Assembly (NCBI GenBank): GCA_017502965.1
Contig: JAFVTZ010000069.1
Span: 1 to 6,972, forward strand
Length of the DNA: 6,972 nt
Reading direction: 5' to 3'
From: Clostridia bacterium
GTDB taxonomy: Bacteria > Bacillota > Clostridia > Oscillospirales > Acutalibacteraceae
A program made the translations under genes and the position numbers. Positions 1 to 6,471 of the stretch are shown in pieces (positions within the stretch are counted from its first letter, which is position 1; each line of letters starts with the position of its first letter). The notes beneath the pieces are model-generated. The model worked only from the letters and a program-made list of their open reading frames with translations, had not been told where the DNA came from and made no database searches.

Positions 1-748
1 CAAGGCTTTGTCAGGTGGTCAGCGTCAGCGTGTTGCTTTGGGTCGTGCGATCGTTCGTGAGCCTAAGGTATTCCTTCTTGACGAACCTCTTTCAAACTTG
101 GATGCTAAACTCCGTGCACAGATGCGTACTGAGATTTCAAAACTCCACCAGAGACTTGGTACAACCTTCATTTACGTTACTCACGACCAGACTGAGGCTA
201 TGACAATGGGTACTCGTATCGTTGTTATGAAGAGCGGTCTTGTTCAGCAGGTTGATACTCCTCAGAACCTTTATCTCTATCCTTGTAACCTCTTTGTTGC
301 AGGCTTTATCGGTTCTCCTCAGATGAACTTCATCGAGGCTAAACTCCTCAAAGAAGGCTCTGACTTCTTCGTAGAGTTCGGTACTGAAGATACCAAAACA
401 CGCGCAGGTGTTAAGTTCAAGATTAAACTCCCTGCTGATAAGAATAAGAACGATTGTCTCCTTCCCTATGTTGACAAAGAGATTATCATGGGTATCCGTC
501 CTGAGGATGTTCATAACGAAGAAGACCTTATTGCCGCTAATAAAGACGGTATCGTTGAAGCAGATGTTGAGGTTACAGAACTTATGGGTGCTGAAACTTA
601 TCTCTATATGCGTTGCGAAGGTCAGTCTATCAACGCTCGCGTTGCTCCGACTAACACCGCTCGCCCCGGCGATAAGATTCAGATCGCTCTTGAAACCAAC
701 AAGATTCACCTCTTCGATAAGGACACTGAGCTTACCATCACAAACTAA
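1..748 (+). CDS. Sugar ABC transporter ATP-binding protein, MsmX/UgpC/MalK family (3' part, start outside window)
   Basis: This is the cytoplasmic ATPase of a carbohydrate importer; it hydrolyses ATP to drive a membrane permease pair. The reading frame is open from base 2, so the start lies upstream; the TTG at 8 is the Leu of the signature motif, not a start. Visible in order are the ABC signature LSGGQRQRV (8-34), Walker B VFLLDEP (68-88), the D-loop SNLDAKLR, the switch His in VTHDQTEA, and a C-terminal MalK-type TOBE/OB domain containing GIRPEDV. The Walker A region is missing only because of the window edge. The C-terminal domain is typical of MsmX/UgpC/MsmK proteins, which often serve several sugar permeases; the real substrate cannot be read here. 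Two terminators follow and no permease gene is downstream, so it ends its transcription unit. Codon use is strongly biased (Arg mostly CGT, no ATA for Ile), suggesting high expression. Confidence 0.95.
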   Translation, partial: KALSGGQRQRVALGRAIVREPKVFLLDEPLSNLDAKLRAQMRTEISKLHQRLGTTFIYVTHDQTEAMTMGTRIVVMKSGLVQQVDTPQNLYLYPCNLFVAGFIGSPQMNFIEAKLLKEGSDFFVEFGTEDTKTRAGVKFKIKLPADKNKNDCLLPYVDKEIIMGIRPEDVHNEEDLIAANKDGIVEADVEVTELMGAETYLYMRCEGQSINARVAPTNTARPGDKIQIALETNKIHLFDKDTELTITN

Positions 749-762
749 TAGTTCGAAATTTT

Positions 763-792
763 ACAGAGCACCTTTCGGTGCTCTGTTTTTTT
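763..792 (+). terminator. Rho-independent terminator of the ABC ATPase gene
   Basis: There is a perfect 10-bp stem, ACAGAGCACC (763-772) with GGTGCTCTGT (777-786), a four-base TTTC loop, and a run of T through 792. It starts 14 bases after the stop codon. This is a textbook intrinsic terminator. Confidence 0.95.
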
Positions 793-860
793 ATTTCTTT
801 TTATAATCTTGTGTTCAGCAATTTGAATATAGTCAATTAAAATTTACAAAATAACACTTT

Positions 861-901
861 AAAAGGCATATCTGTAGTACTAAAATACAGATATGCTTTT
901 T
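861..901 (+). terminator. Second stem-loop terminator, possibly bidirectional
   Basis: GCATATCTGTA (866-876) pairs perfectly with TACAGATATGC (886-896) over 11 bp, with a nine-base loop. AAAA at 861-864 can extend the pairing with TTTT at 897-900 across a single bulged G (865). T-rich sequence follows the right arm and an A run precedes the left arm, so it could terminate from either side. It lies about 70 bases beyond the first terminator and would act as a backup insulating the operon downstream. The stem is fairly AT-rich, so it is weaker than the first. Confidence 0.7.
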
Positions 902-906
902 ATTCT

Positions 907-921
907 GCAACTGACAGTTGC
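907..921. promoter_or_regulatory. Short palindrome, candidate operator
   Basis: GCAACTG (907-913) and CAGTTGC (915-921) are perfect inverted repeats around a single A. The size and symmetry suit a dimeric DNA-binding protein better than an RNA hairpin, because a one-base loop cannot fold tightly. It ends 22 bases before the -35 box of the main promoter and covers the -35 of a possible upstream promoter (CTGACA 911-916, 18 bases, TATAGT 935-940). The protein that binds it is not known; the XRE domain encoded just downstream is one candidate. Confidence 0.45.
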
Positions 922-940
922 GAAAAAAGAAAAGTATAGT

Positions 941-978
941 TGGTTGATACTGTTATAAAATTTTGATATTATTAACCA
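941..978. repeat. Imperfect inverted repeat framing the -35 and -10 boxes
   Basis: TGGTTGATA (941-949) and TATTAACCA (970-978) are inverted repeats matching at eight of nine positions, separated by 20 bases. One arm contains the -35 box and the other overlaps the end of the -10 box. A repressor bound to both arms would block RNA polymerase. The arms are AT-rich, so chance cannot be excluded. Confidence 0.35.
944..972 (+). promoter_or_regulatory. Sigma-A type promoter of the amino-sugar operon
   Basis: TTGATA (944-949) and TATTAT (967-972) are separated by exactly 17 bases; each box is close to consensus. Transcription would start near 979, giving a leader of roughly 45 bases before the ATG at 1025. 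That leader is too short for a known riboswitch or for a glmS ribozyme. Confidence 0.7.
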
Positions 979-1024
979 AAACAAGGCATACTATTTAATA
1001 TATTAACAGAAAGAGGAAATACTT

Positions 1025-2629
1025 ATGACTATAGGAGAGAAAATTACAAATCTACGCACAGCGGCAAATATTTCTCAGGAGCAACTCGCTGAAAAAATGT
1101 CGGTATCGAGGCAGTCTGTTTCAAAATGGGAAATGAATCAGGCTTTGCCTCAGATAGACAAGGTGCTTTTACTCTGCGAACTTTTCAGTATAACCGCAGA
1201 CGAACTTCTACACGATAAAATCGTTATAAATCCCACAAAAGCAAGAGGGAACCACAACAAGTATTTCGGAACAGACGGATTCAGAGGCGAAGCAAATATA
1301 GGACTCACCTCTATGCACGCCTACAAAGTCGGCAGATTTTTAGGTTGGTATTATTCAACCTCTACCGCCGCCGACCACAAAGCGCGTATTGTTATAGGAA
1401 AAGATACCCGTCGGTCGAGTTATATGCTTGAATATTCACTCGTTGCAGGTATCACCGCTTCGGGCGCGGACGCATATCTGTTGCATGTTACTACAACCCC
1501 CAGTGTTTCCTATGTCACCCGTCAGGACGAATTTGATTGCGGAATTATGATAACCGCTTCCCACAACCCTTATTTCGACAATGGGATAAAGGTTATAAAC
1601 CGATTTGGCGAAAAACTTGAAGACAACACAACTGCACTTATAGAAGCCTACCTTGACGGCGATTTTAAAACCCTTGGCTTAACAGATGACCTGCCCCTTG
1701 CAAACCGCGAGAAAATAGGACTTATTGTGGATTATGTTTCAGGCAGAAACAGATATCTTGGATATCTCATTTCCCTCGCATCAAATTCCTATAAAAAACT
1801 CAAAATCGGACTTGACTGTGCAAACGGCGCATCCTGGATGATTGCGCGTTCGGTTTTTGCCGCCTTGGGAGCGCAGACAGTAGTTGTAGGAGCAGAGCCT
1901 GACGGTCTAAACATCAACAGCAACTGCGGTTCTACGCATATTGAAAACCTCTGCAAAATTGTAAAAGAACAGCATCTCGACTTAGGTTTTGCTTTTGACG
2001 GCGACTGCGACCGCTGTATAGCAGTAGACCAGAACGGAAATGTTGTTGACGGGGATAAAATGCTTTATATCCTCGCAAAAAGACTTAAATCCCGCGGAAT
2101 GTTAAACGGAGATACGGTTGTGTCAACAATTATGTCCAACAGCGGATTTGTAAACAGCCTTAAAGAGGCAGGTATCAAATGCGAGCAAACTACTGTGGGC
2201 GACCGCTTTGTTTACGAATGTATGCAGAAAAACGATTATTCTCTGGGCGGTGAGCAGTCAGGTCATATAATTCTCAAAAAATATGCTACCACCGGGGACG
2301 GACTTCTCACCGCAATAATGGTAACAGAAGAAATCTGCGATACAAAATCCAATCTTGCAGATCTTGCAGAGCCTGTTAATCTTTACCCGCAATATACTAA
2401 AAATATCCGCGTTAAAGACAAGGCGGCAACCCTCAATGACAGCGAAGTATTGAAAGCAAAAGAAGAAGTTGAAAAACTTATAAATAATAACGGCAGAGTT
2501 TTGCTCCGTCAAAGCGGAACAGAGCCTGTTATCAGAATTATGACAGAATGTGAAACTTACGAAAAATGCGAAGAATATGCAGATATTATCGCAAAAACTG
2601 TTATAGAAAGAGGTCATTGTGTTGAATAA
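1025..2629 (+). CDS. glmM: XRE helix-turn-helix / phosphoglucosamine mutase fusion protein
   Basis: The C-terminal part should interconvert glucosamine-6-phosphate and glucosamine-1-phosphate for UDP-GlcNAc and peptidoglycan synthesis. Residues 1-65 are a complete XRE-type HTH (helices around ISQEQLAEKM and SRQSVSKWE). After a short linker, residues 79-534 form a full-length mutase: FGTDGFRG at 81-88, the phosphoserine loop TASHNP with Ser179, the metal loop DGDCDR at 325-330 (Cys where Gly is usual), the sugar loop GGEQSGH at 408-414, and the phosphate loop RQSGTEP at 495-501. GGEQSGH and FGTDGFRG favour glucosamine over glucose or mannose substrates. The start is supported by AGAGG eight bases upstream of ATG. 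No ATG, GTG or TTG occurs in frame between residues 60 and 97, so the mutase has no evident start of its own. It is first in the glm operon. A regulatory role for the HTH is inference. Confidence 0.92.
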   Translation: MTIGEKITNLRTAANISQEQLAEKMSVSRQSVSKWEMNQALPQIDKVLLLCELFSITADELLHDKIVINPTKARGNHNKYFGTDGFRGEANIGLTSMHAYKVGRFLGWYYSTSTAADHKARIVIGKDTRRSSYMLEYSLVAGITASGADAYLLHVTTTPSVSYVTRQDEFDCGIMITASHNPYFDNGIKVINRFGEKLEDNTTALIEAYLDGDFKTLGLTDDLPLANREKIGLIVDYVSGRNRYLGYLISLASNSYKKLKIGLDCANGASWMIARSVFAALGAQTVVVGAEPDGLNINSNCGSTHIENLCKIVKEQHLDLGFAFDGDCDRCIAVDQNGNVVDGDKMLYILAKRLKSRGMLNGDTVVSTIMSNSGFVNSLKEAGIKCEQTTVGDRFVYECMQKNDYSLGGEQSGHIILKKYATTGDGLLTAIMVTEEICDTKSNLADLAEPVNLYPQYTKNIRVKDKAATLNDSEVLKAKEEVEKLINNNGRVLLRQSGTEPVIRIMTECETYEKCEEYADIIAKTVIERGHCVE

Positions 2630-3287
2630 AATCAAAATCGAGGAACTTTTCAAGTGCGAAACCGAATATCTTTGCAAACTTTTTGAAAGCAGCGAATACC
2701 CTTGGGAGATACTGCCCAAAATCCGAAAACTTGCAGAAGAACTGATAGAAAAAGGAATCGTGGGTTACAAGCTCATATCCGAAAATGTGCTTGTGGGTCA
2801 TAACGTTAAAATCCACCCTACCGCCACTATTGAAGGGCCTGCCGTTATCGGAAGCGGGACTGAAATCCGACCGGGAGCGTATATACGCGGCTGTGTGATA
2901 ACAGGCGAAAACTGTGTTATAGGCAACTCCACCGAACTTAAAAACTGTGTTTTGCTGAATAAAGTTCAGGTGCCGCATTATAACTATGTCGGAGACTCGG
3001 TGCTCGGCAACCGTGCCCACATGGGAGCAGGAGCGGTTTGTTCCAATTTGAAATCTGACGGAAAACCCGTTGTAATTCATTCTGATACAGATATAGAAAC
3101 CGGTCTTCGCAAAATCGGTGGAATTTTAGCCGACGGCGCGGATATCGGGTGCGGATGTGTTTTAAATCCAGGCACAGTTATCGGCAAAAATACCTCGGTT
3201 TACCCTCTTACAATGCTCAGAGGAGTTTATCCGGAAAACTCCATTGTAAAATCTACCAAAGAAATTGTAGAGAGAAAGGAAATATAA
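2619..3287 (+). CDS. Left-handed beta-helix sugar-1-phosphate acetyltransferase, probably glucosamine-1-phosphate N-acetyltransferase
   Basis: Probably transfers acetyl from acetyl-CoA to glucosamine-1-phosphate, the step after GlmM. After about 50 helical residues, hexapeptide repeats run from about 57 to 210 (e.g. IGSGTEIRPG, VITGENCVIG). IGNSTELK and PHYNYVGDS (His120, Tyr123) match the GlmU acetyltransferase active site, where the equivalent His is the catalytic base. The stretch GAGAVCSNLKSDGK and the following RKIGGI segment resemble the C-terminal domain of archaeal bifunctional enzymes of the ST0452 type more than classical bacterial GlmU. The uridylyltransferase domain of GlmU is absent: this protein is 222 residues, against about 450. 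The GTG start at 2619 overlaps the mutase stop by 11 bases, with AAAGAGG five bases upstream; TTG at 2622 is an alternative with eight-base spacing. The overlap suggests translational coupling. Substrate could be another amino-sugar phosphate. Confidence 0.82.
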   Translation: MLNKIKIEELFKCETEYLCKLFESSEYPWEILPKIRKLAEELIEKGIVGYKLISENVLVGHNVKIHPTATIEGPAVIGSGTEIRPGAYIRGCVITGENCVIGNSTELKNCVLLNKVQVPHYNYVGDSVLGNRAHMGAGAVCSNLKSDGKPVVIHSDTDIETGLRKIGGILADGADIGCGCVLNPGTVIGKNTSVYPLTMLRGVYPENSIVKSTKEIVERKEI

Positions 3288-3293
3288 CATTTT

Positions 3294-5110
3294 ATGTGCG
3301 GAATTGTAGGATTCACAGGCAAAAAGAATGCGGCAGAATTTTTGACCGACGGTCTTGAAAGACTTGAATACAGGGGTTACGACTCGGCAGGAATTGCCGT
3401 TTAAACGGTGAAATAGAGGTTTTTAAAACCGAAAAAAGGGTTAAAACCCTCAAAAGTTGCCTGCCCGAAAACCTTAGTGCCAATATCGGTATCGGGCATA
3501 CGCGCTGGGCAACCCACGGCGCACCCACTGTAAAGAATGCCCACCCGCATTTAAGCAGAAACGGAAAATTTGCGGTAGTTCATAACGGAATAATAGAAAA
3601 CTATGCCGAACTTCGTGCAGAACTTGAAGCCGAGGGTGTAATCTTTTCAAGCGAAACCGACACCGAAGTTGTACCGCAACTTCTCGAAAAATATTATACA
3701 GGAAATCTTAAAGAAACCGTATTTCGGGTTTTAAACCGACTTGAAGGCTCTTATGCACTCGGAATTCTATGTTCAGACCACCCCGACACTCTTGTTGCCG
3801 CCAAGCAGTTCAGCCCGCTTATTATCGGTCTTCAGGAAGATTATAACATTATCGCTTCTGATATATGCGCTATTATTCCCCACACAAACAAAGCACTCTA
3901 TCTTGAAGACGGTGATACCGCATTTATAACCCCATTAAAAACCGAAATTTTAAACCGTGGCGGCAGTTATGCCAGTCGCAAGATTTCTGTTCTTGACTTT
4001 ACGGCAGAATCTGCCCAAAAGGAAGGCTATGAGCATTTTATGCTCAAAGAAATAATGGAACAGCCCGATGCTGTGCGCAGAACTTTAGAGGGCAGACTTA
4101 AAGACAGCGGCATCAGTTTTGATAATTTGAACCTTGATACAAAAATGCTGAAAAATCTCTCCCGAATACAGATTGTTGCCTGCGGCTCTGCTTATCACGC
4201 AGGAATGGTTGGAAAATATGTTCTGGAAGAAACTCTGAGAATCCCTGTTGATGTTGATATAGCGAGCGAATTCCGTTACAGAAATCCTGTAGTCAACCAA
4301 AACACTTTAACAATAGTTATCAGCCAGTCGGGAGAAACTGCCGACACCCTTGCCGCCGCATTGCAGGCTAAAAAACAAGGCTCTTATGTTTTGGCAATAG
4401 TCAATGTTGTGGCAAGTTCAATAGCAAAAATGGCAGACGGGGTTATCTACACCTACGCAGGCCCTGAAATCGCCGTCGCAACCACAAAAGGGTATTCCAC
4501 GCAAATAGTGCAACTTTATCTTCTGGCTTTGCTTATTGCTGAAAAACTTGAAACTTTAAGCCACGAGCGGATATCTGAGGCAATCGAAAGTCTGAAATTA
4601 TTGCCCGAGGCTATAGAATCTGCGCTAAAAGAGGCTGAAAACATCAAAAAACTGGCGTCCGTCACAAATTCCGATAACAGCGTATTTTTTATCGGCAGAA
4701 ATATCGATTATGCCGTAGCGCTTGAAGGTTCACTCAAACTCAAAGAAATATCTTATATTCATTCGGAAGCCTATCCTGCAGGAGAACTGAAGCACGGAAC
4801 TATTGCGCTTATAGAAGAAGGCACCGCCGTTTTTGCTCTTTGCGCCTGCGAAAGGCTTAATGAAAAGATGCTCAGCAATATAAAAGAGGTAAGCGCCAGA
4901 GGAGCCCGTGTCATAGCCTGTCTTTCAGACCAAAGCAGCAGTATTAAAAAAGAAGTTCAGGCTGTTATAAAAATACCGAAAACCGACCCTTTGTTTACTG
5001 CTTCGACCGAAGTCATTCCTTTTCAGCTTTTTGCTTACTACACCGCCCTTTCAAAAGGCTGCGATATCGACAAACCCCGCAATCTTGCAAAATCTGTAAC
5101 AGTTGAATAA
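3294..5110 (+). pseudogene. glmS: Glutamine--fructose-6-phosphate aminotransferase (isomerising), broken by a one-base frameshift
   Basis: GlmS makes glucosamine-6-phosphate from fructose-6-phosphate and glutamine. The ATG at 3294 opens MCGIVGF (the nucleophile is Cys2) and continues through [11 protein letters not shown] to a TAA at 3402. The homologous protein then resumes in the -1 frame from 3401 (LNGEIEVFK) and stays open to 5110. Adding one T to the TTT at 3400-3402 restores a 605-residue protein of normal length. It has the glutaminase motifs HTRWATHG, VVHNGIIENY and SETDTEV, two SIS domains (SQSGET at about 344-349, ELKHG at about 498-502), and the canonical end NLAKSVTVE. Every other motif is intact, so either this is a sequencing or assembly error or the mutation is very recent. 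If real, only a 36-residue peptide plus possibly an isomerase fragment from ATG 4040 would be made. It lies six bases after the acetyltransferase stop, with AAGGA 13 bases before the ATG. Confidence 0.9.
3399..3406 (+). other. Site of the glmS frameshift
   Basis: The bases GTTTAAAC sit where the amino-terminal frame hits TAA (3402-3404) and the correct downstream frame (TTA AAC) begins. A fourth T would join the two frames and give AVLNGEIEV, which fits the family at this position. Confidence 0.85.
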
Positions 5111-5134
5111 AAAACTTTTCATTATCCTTTCGAA

Positions 5135-5157
5135 TTTTTCAAAATTTTTTTGAAAAA
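5135..5157 (+). repeat. AT-only stem-loop after glmS
   Basis: TTTTTCAAAA (5135-5144) and TTTTGAAAAA (5148-5157) can form a 10-bp stem with a three-base loop, but nine of the ten pairs are A-T and no T run follows. It may mark the end of the glm operon, but it is a poor terminator. No better one is visible between 5111 and 5248, so some read-through into the next gene is possible. Confidence 0.3.
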
Positions 5158-5171
5158 ATATATAGAAAATA

Positions 5172-5200
5172 TTGAAAAAAGTAAAAAAATTGATTATAAT
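5172..5200 (+). promoter_or_regulatory. Strong sigma-A type promoter of the CofE-like/guaA unit
   Basis: TTGAAA (5172-5177) and a perfect TATAAT (5195-5200) are spaced by 17 bases. The bases just upstream (about 5153-5171) are almost all A and T, like an UP element. The start site would fall near 5207, giving a leader of about 45 bases. Confidence 0.85.
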
Positions 5201-5213
5201 AATTAGTTGTTAA

Positions 5214-5248
5214 AGGATATAGAGTTCGCTCTATCCTAAGAAAGGATA
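5214..5248 (+). promoter_or_regulatory. Leader with two alternative hairpins around the ribosome-binding site
   Basis: AGGATA occurs twice (5214-5219 and 5243-5248), the second copy carrying the Shine-Dalgarno bases. Between them lies TATCCT (5232-5237), which is complementary to both. Pairing with the first copy gives a bulged hairpin closed by GAG-TTCG-CTC and leaves the Shine-Dalgarno free. Pairing with the second gives a six-bp hairpin with a five-base AAGAA loop that hides it. No ligand-binding domain is seen. Confidence 0.45.
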
Positions 5249-5257
5249 ATGAATATG
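5242..5257 (+). promoter_or_regulatory. Ribosome-binding site that decides between two in-frame ATG codons
   Basis: AAGGA at 5242-5246 lies only two bases before the ATG at 5249 but eight bases before a second in-frame ATG at 5255. The spacing favours 5255, which would remove the first two residues (Met-Asn). Confidence 0.6.
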
Positions 5258-6457
5258 GAGAAAAAAGAACGCAGAGTAGGTACGGTTTCCAGAGGAATTC
5301 GCTGCCCCATCATCCGTAAGGGTGACGATTTAGCAGCATTAGTGGCTGACAGTGTTTTAGAAGCCGCAGAAATTGAAGGTTTCGACCTTTTTGACCGTGA
5401 CGTAATCGCTATGACAGAGTCTATTGTTGCACGCTCTCAGGGCAACTATGCTTCAGTAGAAGACATAGCATCCGATGTCAAAGAAAAACTTGGCGGTGAA
5501 ACAATCGGTGTTATTTTACCGATACTTTCCCGTAACCGTTTTGCAATTTGCCTCAGAGGTATTGCAAAGGGTGCCAAAAAAATTGTTCTTATGCTCAGTT
5601 ACCCCTCGGACGAAGTAGGAAACGAACTTGCTGATTGGGATAAAATTGATGCCGCAGGCATTAACCCTTATTCAGATGTTCTATCTCTCGAACGCTACCG
5701 CGAGGTATTCGGTGTTCATCCCCTTAAATTCACCGGTGTTGACTATGTTGAGTATTATCAGAATCTTATCAAAGAGTGTGGCGCAGAAGTAGAAATCATC
5801 TTCGCAAATCAGCCCACCGCTATTCTTGATTATACCGACTGTGTCCTCACTTGCGATATTCATACACGCGCCCGCACAAAGCGTCTGCTTAAAGCGGCAG
5901 GTGCTAAAATTGTCTGCGGACTTGACGATATTATGACTGCCCCTGTAAACGGTAGCGGTTATAATGAGAAATACGGTCTGTTAGGCTCTAACAAATCCAC
6001 CGAAGATACCGTAAAGCTCTTCCCCAAAGAGTGCAAGGATTTAGTACTTGATGTGCAGAAGCGTATCTTTGATGCCACAGGCAAAAAGGTTGAAGTTATG
6101 GTTTACGGTGACGGCGCTTTCAAAGACCCTCAGGGCAAAATCTGGGAACTTGCAGACCCTGTTGTTTCCCCTGCTTTTACTGACGGACTTATCGGTACTC
6201 CCAACGAATTAAAACTCAAATACCTGGCTGATAACGATTTCAAAGACCTTTCTGGCGAAGAACTCAAAAAGGCTATTTCGAACAGTATCAAGGCTAAGGA
6301 CGGCAGCAGTTTAGTCGGCAATATGGCGGCTCAGGGAACAACTCCCCGTCAGCTCACCGACCTTATTGGTTCTCTTTGCGACCTGACCAGCGGTTCAGGC
6401 GATAAAGGAACACCTGTTGTTCTTGTTCAGGGATATTTCGATAACTACACTAATTAA
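5249..6457 (+). CDS. Coenzyme F420-0:L-glutamate ligase (CofE)-like family protein, substrate unknown
   Basis: The protein resembles the F420_ligase (CofE/FbiB) family, whose characterised members use GTP to add gamma-linked glutamate to F420-0. Recognition rests on the N-terminal [17 protein letters not shown] (about residues 16-32) followed by [17 protein letters not shown] (51-67), which matches the family's GDVIAVTSKIVSKAEG-like core. Length is 402 residues, or 400 from the better-spaced ATG at 5255; this is longer than the roughly 250 of archaeal CofE. The extra length and the C-terminal half (e.g. YGDGAFKDP at 286-294, a Gly/Thr-rich stretch near 380-388) do not obviously match CofE. 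No signal peptide or membrane segment is visible, so it is probably cytoplasmic. No other F420 genes are in the window, and most clostridia are not known to make F420, so another acceptor is likely. It has its own strong promoter and lies 14 bases before guaA. Confidence 0.75.
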   Translation: MNMEKKERRVGTVSRGIRCPIIRKGDDLAALVADSVLEAAEIEGFDLFDRDVIAMTESIVARSQGNYASVEDIASDVKEKLGGETIGVILPILSRNRFAICLRGIAKGAKKIVLMLSYPSDEVGNELADWDKIDAAGINPYSDVLSLERYREVFGVHPLKFTGVDYVEYYQNLIKECGAEVEIIFANQPTAILDYTDCVLTCDIHTRARTKRLLKAAGAKIVCGLDDIMTAPVNGSGYNEKYGLLGSNKSTEDTVKLFPKECKDLVLDVQKRIFDATGKKVEVMVYGDGAFKDPQGKIWELADPVVSPAFTDGLIGTPNELKLKYLADNDFKDLSGEELKKAISNSIKAKDGSSLVGNMAAQGTTPRQLTDLIGSLCDLTSGSGDKGTPVVLVQGYFDNYTN

Positions 6458-6471
6458 TGGGGGAATTTAAA

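Noticed and set aside
137..709. Long antisense open frame opposite the ABC ATPase
   Set aside because: Its product shows no recognisable motif, and it lies wholly opposite a well-conserved gene; it is a shadow of biased codon use.
951..959. TATAAA at 954-959 as an alternative -10 box
   Set aside because: The bases at the matching -35 position (about 931-936, AAAGTA) do not resemble a -35 box, and the TTGATA/TATTAT pair is better spaced.
863..990. AAGGCATA repeated at 863-870 and 983-990
   Set aside because: An eight-base direct repeat in AT-rich DNA can arise by chance, and the first copy is explained by the terminator stem.
1205..1315. A hidden separate start for the mutase after the HTH, with AGAGGG at about 1244-1249
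   Set aside because: No ATG, GTG or TTG lies in frame near this purine run; the next Met is residue 98, inside the mutase fold and past the FGTDGFRG motif.
2258..3080. Two overlapping antisense open frames opposite glmM and the acetyltransferase
   Set aside because: No recognisable domain and no ribosome-binding site that stands out; both lie opposite clearly coding, conserved genes.
3400..3406. TTTAAAC, identical to a classic viral -1 frameshift heptamer, at the glmS break
   Set aside because: The phase is wrong: TTA AAC is the downstream frame, while the incoming frame reads GTT TAA. A -1 slip would have to move the GTT-decoding tRNA onto CGT, which pairs poorly. A simple one-base loss explains the site better.
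5135..5157. Stem-loop after glmS as a firm terminator
   Set aside because: Nine of ten pairs are A-T and no T run follows, so it is listed only as a weak stem-loop.
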